A stretch of DNA of 12,942 nt. Origin: SXPK01 sp041168165 (GTDB lineage Bacteria > Planctomycetota > UBA1135 > UBA2386). The position numbers and the translations under genes were made by a program. Where the stretch lies: positions 1-12,942 of the forward strand of contig JBEELK010000273.1 in the NCBI GenBank assembly GCA_041168165.1. The letters run 5' to 3'. A model generated the notes under the pieces. That model saw nothing but the letters and a program-made list of their open reading frames with translations, was not told the origin of the DNA and did no database searches. Shown here one piece after another: positions 6,830-12,942 of this stretch. Numbering within the stretch: position 1 is the first letter of the stretch; every line of letters begins with the position of its first letter.

Positions 6830-9800
6830 TCAGCGCGGCGATTGCGGATCGTGGCGCAGCTCCACGACGCTGAACCCCTCGGGCCGCATCGCCGCGGCAG
6901 CCACTGCAGGCGCGCGTTCACGGCTCGAGCCGGTCACTTCGGCAAGGCGCAGTCCCACCGGACCCCAGCCGCTCGGCAAGAACCACGTCTGGATCGGCGT
7001 CAGTGCCTGCGCATCGAACGTGCGAACGTAGCCGCTGCCGCTCAGGCCTTGGCGCACGGCGCTGACTGCGAACGTGCGCGCACCGCGTCGCGTGTAGTTG
7101 GGCAGCGGCGCGATTGAGAAACCGAACAGATCGCCCGGTTGGTCGCCTTGCAGCGCCGCGATGCGAGCGCCGGTCCGCCCGTTGTGCACGAACACGCGGC
7201 CGCGGTCGGCGCCGCGGCCGCGCGACAGCCCCGGCGCGGCGACCGCGAGTTCGCGCACGCCATCGCCGTCGACGTCGAACCACTGCGCGACGCTTCGCCC
7301 GAAGTCGAGCGAGTCGGAGTCGTCTTCGAGCACGACGCAAGGCAGTCCCGTTCTGCTTGAATGCACGCGCACGAGGCCGGGCGCGCCGCCAAGGTTGCCG
7401 CCGATCAAAACGTCCTGGCAACCGTCGCCGTCGATGTCGTCCGCAGGCGCGATCGCGGCGCCAAACCAGACGCCCGCGCGATCGCCGCGGATCTGCAGCA
7501 ACACCGCGCCGCTAGCACCGGAGTGGATGGTGACCGCACCCTGCGCAGCGCTGTTCGTGATTTCTGGCGATGTGCCGACCGCGAGGTCCGGGATCCCGTC
7601 TTGGTCGACATCGCCGAGGTTGGCAAGCGCCACGCCAAAGCCGATCCCGTCGCCGTTGAGTTCGAAGATCAGGCTCTTGTCCTTGCCCGAATAGACGAAC
7701 ACCGACCCGGAAGTTGCTCCGCCGCGCCGCCGCAACGGGGCGCCAACTGCGAAGTCGTGCACGCCGTCGCGGTCGATGTCGCCGAGGTCGCACAGCGAGT
7801 AGCCGAAGATCAACTCCTGCCGCGGCGCTTCGATCGCGCACAGCAAACGGCCGTCGCCGACTGCGTGTGCCGTGATGCGGCCAGCGTCGCCGACATCGCT
7901 GGTCGGCGTGACCGCGAACAGCAGTTCTTCGCTGCCGTCCGCAGGTCCCAGCGTCGTCATCGCGGAGGGCAGCATGATGCGCGGGTCCGCGGGGACGAGC
8001 GGCACCACCAGCTTCAACTGGATGCTGTGGAGCGGGTCGCCGAGGCTCTGCTGAAACGGCAAGAGCGCGTCGGCCCCGATCGTTTGGAGGTCTGGGTGCC
8101 GCATCGCGAGCGCGAGCAGCGAGAGCGTCGCCTTCGCGGCATTGGGCAACGCGAGCACGAGGCCCGGATAGTGCGTCGCGGCTGCCAGCGCTCCGTCCGT
8201 TCGCTGCTCAAGCGTTCGGATGTCGCGCAACTCGGCTGCGCGTCGACCGCGTTCGTAGGCGGCGGCGATCCGCAGCAGCGATTCGGCTCGACGCACTTCG
8301 GCAGCCGTCGAGAACAGGCTCGCAGGCGGAGTCGCGCGCCGCAGGTCGACGCTCGCGGCTTCGCCGTCGACTTCATTTGCCAGGGCCACGAACCCACCGA
8401 TGCGGAGCGTCTCCGCGCGATCGCGGCGCGAGCCGCGCGACTCATGCTCCGTGTCGGGCTGCGCATACGCATTGTGCGCTTGCTCCAGATACCGCGCGCG
8501 GTCGTCTTCACGGATCGCGATGCGCGCGAGGTCGAGGCGCGCGGCCGCATGGCGGGGATGAACCTGCAGCAGCAGTTCGAGGTGCGCGCGCGCGCGTTGT
8601 AGGTCTCCGCGCTCGATGGCCAGCAGCGCGAGGCGATGGCGCCCATCGCGATCCGCGGGCCATCGCGTGACGAGTTGCCGGAACGCATCCTCTGCTTCCT
8701 TGCGGTTGCCGCCGGCGAGCGAGAGGTCGCCGCGAAGGCGCAACTCGCGTGCGCTGCGGCTTGCTACGTCGTTGGCGCTGTGCTGCTGCAGCCATCGCTG
8801 CGCAGGCAGCGCGTCGCCGTTTGCGAGCGCCGCATCCGCGAGCTCGAACTGCAGCGATCGCGACGAAGCGAAGGTACGCATCGCGTGGAACAAGCGCGGA
8901 TAGGCGCGCTGCTGGTCGCCGTCGGCGGCCGCAAGCAGGCCAAGGCCCGCGTCGAGCAAGGGATGTTCGAAGCCGTCCTGGTCGAGGCCGCGCCACGCGG
9001 CGTCGCACAACGCGGGCTCGCCACACAGCGCCGCGAGCAATCCGGTGGCAAAGCGCTCGAGCGGAGTGGCCGACTTCTGCGTCTCGCTCACGCGCTGCGC
9101 ATCGGCTCGGCCTGCGAGCAATGCTGCGGCAAGCTCTTGTGCGGCGGCGGGGAGGTCGCGCGTTGCGGTCGTGTAGCGCGGATCCTGCAGTGCCGCCTCG
9201 GTGTGCTCAGGGCGCGAGACCTCCGCGGTGCGCAGATACCACGCGGTCTCGATTGCCGCGCGTTCGACTGTGGCGAGCGGATCCGCCTCGAGAAGGCTCA
9301 GCGCGCGGTCGTAGTCGGCGCGCACCGACGCGAGCGCCTCGGCCTGCGTTGCGACATCGGGGCCACTCGCGGACCCGCGCCGCAGTCCCGCCGAGAAGTC
9401 GATGCAATCCGGTTCGAGCACGCGTTGCCGCGCCGCGATCAGCATGCGATGGCCTTCGTCGCGCGCTGCTGCAGACGCTTGCACCGCATCGAACACCGGC
9501 CACAGCCCTGCCACGACGAACAATGCGCCTGCAAACGCCGCAACGAGCGACTTGCGATGGCGACGGACATACATCGCTGCTTTGCGCGCGAGTCCGCGCG
9601 GCCGTGCGTGGATGGGTTGCAGCGCGAGCAATCGTTCGAGGTCGTCGGCGAACTCCGCTGCCGTCGCGTAGCGCCGCGCCGGATCAGTCTCCATCGCCGT
9701 GTGGATCACGGTCTGCAGGTCGCGCGACACGAACGGCGCGCGCTTGCGCAGCGGCACGACGACGCCGTTCTCGATTCGACGCAGCACTTCTTGCGAACTG

Positions 9801-10699
9801 CGGCCTTGGTATGGCGGCGCGAGCGAGATCGCTTCGTACAGCGTGGCGCCGAGGCTGTAGACGTCCGCCCTGCCGTCGAGTGCGAGATCGCCGTCGCGCA
9901 AACGCTCCGGCGCCGCGTAGGTCGGCGTGCCCGCGAAGTCGCCGTGCTGCGTGATCGCTAGGTCGCCTTCGCGCGCGAGCCCGAAGTCCGCGAGCACCGG
10001 CGTGCCGTCGGGTCGCAGCAAGATGTTGGAGGGCTTCACGTCGCGGTGGACGATGCCCTTGCCGTGAACCTCGGCGAGTGCCCGAGCGATCGCGATGCCG
10101 ACGCGCACGAAGTACTCGACGGGGCTTCGCGCCGTTAGGCCATGCGCTTGGGGGCCGAGCGCTGCGCGCAGATCGCCGATCTGCGGTCGCTTCGAGTTCG
10201 CGCGCAGCGACGTGAGCAGCGACTGCAAGCTGCCGCCGTCGATGTACTCCATCTCGAACGCGAGCATCTCGCCCGCGTCGACAATGCGATGGATGTGCAC
10301 GATGTGCTCGTGCCGCAGTCGCGCCAACGTGCGCGCTTCGTCGAGGAACCTGCGCTTGCTGCGCGGCGACAGCGCGAGCGATTGCGGCAGCACCTTGATT
10401 GCGACTTCGCGCGACAGCGCTTCGTGGCGCGCGAGGTAGACCGTGCCCATGCCGCCGCGGCCGAGTTCGCGCAGGATCTCGTAGCCGCCGAGGATCGGAC
10501 GCGCGGGTTCGCGCCTGCCGGCGACGGACAGCGCGAGTTCGAGGGTCTCCTTTGCGCGTTGCTGGAGATCGGGGCGATCGGGCAGCAGCGTGCGCGGATC
10601 GGGCGAACGTCCGTCGAGCGCCGCTTCGAGCAACGAGTCAAACAGTTCGGCCAGCAGCGCTTCGTCCGCGTCCGGCCCGCGCAGCGGTGCATCGTTCAC
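6830..10699 (-). CDS. Membrane-spanning Ser/Thr protein kinase with TPR and FG-GAP beta-propeller sensor region
   Basis: 1289 residues. The start is GTG at 10699, giving a GTGA overlap with the sigma factor stop; the frame stays open to 11122 only as an antisense-type extension inside the sigma gene. The Hanks-type kinase domain spans about 73-360: glycine loop LGRGGMGTVY (79-88), Lys102 in VAIKVL, Glu121 in the C-helix, HRDVKPSN (218-225, catalytic Asp220), DFG (238-240), GTPTYAAPE (257-265). All catalytic residues are present. An insertion of about 30 residues lies around 165-195. After a basic stretch (RRHRK) a single membrane helix lies at 384-400. The remainder is predicted outside the cytoplasm: helical and TPR-like (clearest at 651-741), then FG-GAP/integrin-alpha-like repeats from about 905 to 1275. 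Calcium-type loops DIDRDG, DVDQDG, DIDGDG and DVDGDG occur at 974, 1030, 1088 and 1142. Co-translated with an ECF sigma factor, its likely partner or target. Confidence 0.95.
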   Translation of the reverse strand: MNDAPLRGPDADEALLAELFDSLLEAALDGRSPDPRTLLPDRPDLQQRAKETLELALSVAGRREPARPILGGYEILRELGRGGMGTVYLARHEALSREVAIKVLPQSLALSPRSKRRFLDEARTLARLRHEHIVHIHRIVDAGEMLAFEMEYIDGGSLQSLLTSLRANSKRPQIGDLRAALGPQAHGLTARSPVEYFVRVGIAIARALAEVHGKGIVHRDVKPSNILLRPDGTPVLADFGLAREGDLAITQHGDFAGTPTYAAPERLRDGDLALDGRADVYSLGATLYEAISLAPPYQGRSSQEVLRRIENGVVVPLRKRAPFVSRDLQTVIHTAMETDPARRYATAAEFADDLERLLALQPIHARPRGLARKAAMYVRRHRKSLVAAFAGALFVVAGLWPVFDAVQASAAARDEGHRMLIAARQRVLEPDCIDFSAGLRRGSASGPDVATQAEALASVRADYDRALSLLEADPLATVERAAIETAWYLRTAEVSRPEHTEAALQDPRYTTATRDLPAAAQELAAALLAGRADAQRVSETQKSATPLERFATGLLAALCGEPALCDAAWRGLDQDGFEHPLLDAGLGLLAAADGDQQRAYPRLFHAMRTFASSRSLQFELADAALANGDALPAQRWLQQHSANDVASRSARELRLRGDLSLAGGNRKEAEDAFRQLVTRWPADRDGRHRLALLAIERGDLQRARAHLELLLQVHPRHAAARLDLARIAIREDDRARYLEQAHNAYAQPDTEHESRGSRRDRAETLRIGGFVALANEVDGEAASVDLRRATPPASLFSTAAEVRRAESLLRIAAAYERGRRAAELRDIRTLEQRTDGALAAATHYPGLVLALPNAAKATLSLLALAMRHPDLQTIGADALLPFQQSLGDPLHSIQLKLVVPLVPADPRIMLPSAMTTLGPADGSEELLFAVTPTSDVGDAGRITAHAVGDGRLLCAIEAPRQELIFGYSLCDLGDIDRDGVHDFAVGAPLRRRGGATSGSVFVYSGKDKSLIFELNGDGIGFGVALANLGDVDQDGIPDLAVGTSPEITNSAAQGAVTIHSGASGAVLLQIRGDRAGVWFGAAIAPADDIDGDGCQDVLIGGNLGGAPGLVRVHSSRTGLPCVVLEDDSDSLDFGRSVAQWFDVDGDGVRELAVAAPGLSRGRGADRGRVFVHNGRTGARIAALQGDQPGDLFGFSIAPLPNYTRRGARTFAVSAVRQGLSGSGYVRTFDAQALTPIQTWFLPSGWGPVGLRLAEVTGSSRERAPAVAAAAMRPEGFSVVELRHDPQSPR

Positions 10700-11343
10700 G
10701 GCGCGCCTCGCTCTTCGGAGTCGTGGCCGAGCAGCGCGCGCAACCGATGGCGGTAGCGCTGCACGCCGCGCAACAGTCGCTCCTTCGCGGTGGACAGCGG
10801 AAGCGACAGTTGCTGCGCGATCTCGCGCATCGGGATCTCTTCGAAGAGGCGCAGTTGCACGATCGTGCGCAACTCGGGCTCCAGCGTCTCGAGCGCCTTC
10901 TCCATCGCGATTGCGCGCTCGCGATGGCCCGCCTCGCGGCTCGGCGTCGTCGAACCTGCAGGCAGCAGGCTCGACACGCTGTCGGGCCCTGCGATCACCG
11001 AGAACGGGGCGGTCACGCGTTCGCCTCCGCGCTTCTGGCGGCCGAGGTTTCGCGCGGCGTCGAGCACGCGATGGCGCGCAATCGACAGCAGCCACACGCG
11101 GAACGCCGACAGCCCACGCCATTGGTGCTGCGCGCGGTCACGCCACGACAGCCACAGCGTTTCTTGCCAGATGTCCTCGACGGCGACTTGCGCGCGCAGC
11201 TTGCTGCCGAGCCACGAGCTGATCGCGACATAGCAGCTCGCCACGTCGAGACTCTCGATCAGCCGTCCCCACTCGGTGGGGTCGCGGTGCGGCTGGTCGC
11301 GCGAGGACGGATCCTCCGCGTTTCTCTGCTCGAACTCGGACAT
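10696..11343 (-). CDS. ECF-type RNA polymerase sigma factor, probably kinase-linked
   Basis: 215 residues from ATG at 11343. Region 2 lies at about 30-105: VEDIWQETLWLSW (55-67) is the region 2.2 core-binding motif and FRVWLLSIARHRVLDAARN (81-99) covers 2.3-2.4, the -10 recognition part. Region 4 lies at about 145-203: ALETLEPELRTIVQLRLFEE, then IPMREIAQQLSLPLSTAKER is the helix-turn-helix for the -35 element. The linker between them (115-136) is rich in Ser/Thr (SVIAGPDSVSSLLPAGSTTP). No anti-sigma gene follows; instead a Ser/Thr kinase starts on the sigma stop codon (GTGA). Sigma-kinase pairs are established in Planctomycetes, and in Vibrio the kinase PknT activates EcfP by phosphorylation, so phospho-control is plausible here. 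The acidic residues of region 2.2 are kept, unlike EcfP. A small GGGG/CCCC hairpin sits just before the ATG. Confidence 0.95.
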   Translation of the reverse strand: MSEFEQRNAEDPSSRDQPHRDPTEWGRLIESLDVASCYVAISSWLGSKLRAQVAVEDIWQETLWLSWRDRAQHQWRGLSAFRVWLLSIARHRVLDAARNLGRQKRGGERVTAPFSVIAGPDSVSSLLPAGSTTPSREAGHRERAIAMEKALETLEPELRTIVQLRLFEEIPMREIAQQLSLPLSTAKERLLRGVQRYRHRLRALLGHDSEERGAP

Positions 11344-11357
11344 GGGGGAGAGCCCCA
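11344..11357 (-). promoter_or_regulatory. Small hairpin abutting the sigma factor start codon
   Basis: On the minus strand the leader ends GGGGCTCTCCCC followed by one C and the ATG. The 4-bp all-GC stem with a 4-base loop lies where a Shine-Dalgarno sequence should be, and none is seen. A TAGACT (4 of 6 bases of a -10 box) lies about 7 bases further upstream, which would give a very short leader. Both points are weak without transcript data. Confidence 0.25.
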
Positions 11358-11464
11358 GTCTAGCTGTCTATGTAGATCGCGCAGGGCGGCCGAAGGGATG
11401 CGCAGCGCACTGGAATGCACGTCAGGGCGGATCGCCCGCGCGCGCCTCCGATGCCAGCGGGAGA

Positions 11465-12628
11465 TCAGCTCTCGGGTTCGTCCGCGGCGATCGTGTCCGC
11501 GTACATCTCGGCGATCTCTTCGCGCGCGGAGTCGAGTTCCTCAGGCGTCTTGACCGGCAAGAAGCGCGAGTCGCTGCCGGTGCGGCGGACCTTCAGGTAG
11601 TGCGACGACAGCGTGCGCGTGACTTCGCCGACGAGGTGCTCGACTTGCACTGCCTTGCGACCTTCGACGGTCTTCTCGACGAAGTACCACGACAGGTCGA
11701 ACTCGCGATCGAGGGCGCTCGCCGTGAACGTGAACGTGTTGCAGTTGAACACGTCGACGATCTCGTGGCGGAAGTCCGGCGGATACCGCAGCTGCTCGAC
11801 GAGCTGCACCTTGCCGTCGTAGAGGTAGGGCGCGCCGCCGACGTCCTCGGGCCACTTCGGCGCGACTTCGACGGTCGTCTCGCACTTGCTCGCGATGTGC
11901 GCGCCGACCATGTCGGCATCGAGGCGCGCGCCGAGGTTGTCGACGTTGCGCACGAGCAGCCACTTGCCGCCCGCGCCGAGGAACTGCTTGAGGCAACCCG
12001 AGCTGCGGAATGCCGCAGGGAAGTCGCCGTGGCCTGGGCCATACGCCGAGACGCCGCCATCCGCAGTGCGGAACAGCTCGCCGTTCTTCTCCATGCGCAC
12101 CGACACGAACTGCGTGAAGTGATGCACTTGGTCGGCGTCGAGGCCGAAGTTGCCGTGCTGCGCGAAGTGCGCCTTGGTCGCTTCGTCGGTGGCGTAGCTG
12201 TTCATCAGGTACACGTGCACCTTGCCGCCGTAGAGCTTCTGCACGCGGTGCACGTCGGCCATGACGAGGGCCAAGAACGACTTGCCGCGGCCCAGCACGT
12301 CGACGACGCCCTTCACGACGCCGCCAAAGCGAGTCGCCATGCCGCCGTTGAGCACGACCATGCCGACCTCGCCCTTTTGGAACGCTGCTGCTCCGAGCGC
12401 GTGGAGTTCGGCGCGCGCCTTCGAGCTCGATCCGGGCAACTCCTTGACCGTCTTCGGCGGCGGCGCAAGCAGTTCGCCGGTCACGAGGTTGCCTTGCTTG
12501 GAGAGTCGGCCTTTGGCGACATCCGTCTGCCAGCGCGCCAGCAGCGCGCGGTCAAAGCCATAGCGGAGGAACGGAGCAAACAGACTGTCGGGAGCGTCAG
12601 CCACGGTGCAGAACGGTAGCGCGCACAT
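11465..12628 (-). CDS. UDPGP-family UTP--sugar-1-phosphate uridylyltransferase
   Basis: 387 residues from ATG 12628; ATG 12649 and GTG 12604 are alternatives, none with a clear Shine-Dalgarno site. The frame is open to 12874 but that part runs antisense to recG. The enzyme should make a UDP-sugar (UDP-glucose most likely, or UDP-N-acetylhexosamine) from UTP and the sugar 1-phosphate in the cytoplasm, releasing pyrophosphate. Evidence: LNGGMATRFGGVVKG (93-107) is the nucleotide-binding signature of the UDPGP fold with its Lys, KSFLAL (116-121), RNVDNLGARLD (228-238) is the N-V-D-N metal/sugar site, and VAPKWPEDVGG (255-265) carries the conserved Lys region. This family includes eukaryotic UGP and UAP1 and differs from the usual bacterial GalU. 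The exact sugar cannot be told. Divergent from recG with about 108 bases between starts. Confidence 0.9.
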   Translation of the reverse strand: MCALPFCTVADAPDSLFAPFLRYGFDRALLARWQTDVAKGRLSKQGNLVTGELLAPPPKTVKELPGSSSKARAELHALGAAAFQKGEVGMVVLNGGMATRFGGVVKGVVDVLGRGKSFLALVMADVHRVQKLYGGKVHVYLMNSYATDEATKAHFAQHGNFGLDADQVHHFTQFVSVRMEKNGELFRTADGGVSAYGPGHGDFPAAFRSSGCLKQFLGAGGKWLLVRNVDNLGARLDADMVGAHIASKCETTVEVAPKWPEDVGGAPYLYDGKVQLVEQLRYPPDFRHEIVDVFNCNTFTFTASALDREFDLSWYFVEKTVEGRKAVQVEHLVGEVTRTLSSHYLKVRRTGSDSRFLPVKTPEELDSAREEIAEMYADTIAADEPES

Positions 12629-12702
12629 CGGGGCCGCGCGAGCGAGCATGGCCGCGCAACGGTTCGGCGGCGCGTCGCGCGCGTCGGATGCGGCGGTCGC
12701 AT

Positions 12703-12730
12703 GGACAAAACACGCGCAGTCTCTACATAG
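12703..12730 (+). promoter_or_regulatory. Possible recG promoter region
   Basis: A locally AT-richer patch holds TGGACA (5 of 6 bases of a -35 box, about 12702-12707) and TCTACATAG (12722-12730) shortly before the GTG start of recG. The -10 match is poor (TACATA) and the spacing of 15-17 bases depends on the alignment. The same 9-mer TCTACATAG occurs on the minus strand at 11368-11376 upstream of the sigma gene. Weak evidence only. Confidence 0.25.
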
Positions 12731-12736
12731 GCCTTC

Positions 12737-12942
12737 GTGACGAACGGCCCAGAGCACGCAGTGGATTCGGCTGCGGGCGCAGTCGATGCGCAGGCTCCTC
12801 GCCTTCCGTTGCAGGGGGCGTTGCGCCCGCTCGGCGGCATCGGCCCGAAGACCGAAGCGCGGCTGTTGGAGCACGGGATCGCGACCGTGCTCGACCTGCT
12901 CTCGTTTTTCCCTCGCCGTTGCCGCGAACTCGCCGAGCTCGG
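12737..12942 (+). CDS. recG: RecG ATP-dependent DNA helicase, N-terminal fragment (cut by window edge)
   Basis: Only the first 68 codons are present. The start is GTG at 12737; an in-frame TAG lies two codons upstream (12728-12730), so it is the most upstream possible start, and GTG 12761 is the next. After a tail rich in Ala, the sequence LPLQGALRPLGGIGPKTEAR (24-43) followed by LLEHGIATVLDLLSFFPRR (44-62) matches the start of the RecG wedge domain: a helix-hairpin-helix GxGPK element and the DLL..(F/Y)PRR segment. RecG remodels stalled replication forks and branch-migrates recombination intermediates. No helicase motif is within the window, so the call rests on the N-terminal signature alone. 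Confidence 0.88.
   Translation, partial: MTNGPEHAVDSAAGAVDAQAPRLPLQGALRPLGGIGPKTEARLLEHGIATVLDLLSFFPRRCRELAEL

Noticed and set aside
10700..11122. N-terminal extension of the kinase frame up to 11122
   Set aside because: It lies entirely inside the sigma factor gene, is Arg/Ala-rich, and the GTGA junction at 10699 gives a natural start 72 residues before the kinase domain.
11425..11437. GGGCG/CGCCC hairpin downstream of the UDPGP gene as a terminator
   Set aside because: Five-bp stem with a 3-base loop and no T-run on the minus strand; too weak to call.
12650..12874. N-terminal extension of the UDPGP frame up to 12874
   Set aside because: The part beyond 12736 is antisense to recG, and the whole extension lacks family similarity.

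Overview
The window is a GC-rich (clearly well above 60% G+C by eye) stretch of bacterial chromosome with dense, mostly correctly overlapping genes. The gene content points to a planctomycete or a close relative. It contains an ECF sigma factor co-translated with a membrane-spanning Ser/Thr kinase that carries FG-GAP repeats, a MoxR/DUF58/VWA cluster, and a eukaryote-type UDP-sugar pyrophosphorylase instead of GalU. Most starts also lack a good Shine-Dalgarno sequence. The phylum is an inference; no rRNA or other marker gene is present to fix it, and Myxococcota would be the main alternative.

Layout. (1) 1-2977, minus strand: a tight four-gene operon, read from right to left, encoding MoxR AAA+ ATPase, a DUF58 protein, a membrane-anchored protein of unknown function, and a BatA-like VWA membrane protein cut by the window edge. 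Two of the three junctions are 4-base start/stop overlaps, so translation is probably coupled. (2) 3044-3916, plus strand: a class I SAM-dependent methyltransferase, divergent from moxR, followed by a 228-base spacer with several stem-loops. One of these is a perfect 13-bp terminator hairpin. (3) 4145-5767, minus strand: a second, larger methyltransferase with a C-terminal domain I do not recognise. (4) 5878-6801, plus strand: a PhzF-family isomerase/epimerase. (5) 6830-11343, minus strand: an ECF sigma factor followed by a 1289-residue kinase whose stop/start junction is GTGA. (6) 11465-12628, minus strand: a UDPGP-family nucleotidyltransferase. (7) 12737-12942, plus strand: the first 68 codons of RecG helicase.

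How the parts work together. The MoxR-DUF58-VWA set is a known chaperone-like cluster acting at the inner membrane. The sigma factor/kinase pair looks like a one-component-style sensing route: an extracytoplasmic TPR plus beta-propeller sensor, one membrane segment, and a cytoplasmic Hanks-type kinase that may phosphorylate its neighbouring sigma factor. I count seven FG-GAP-like blades in the sensor, four well kept and three degenerate, which would make a complete seven-bladed propeller. The remaining genes (methyltransferases, PhzF, UDPGP, RecG) look like independent housekeeping or accessory units. I see no mobile element, CRISPR array, tRNA or rRNA, and no clear sign of recent transfer.
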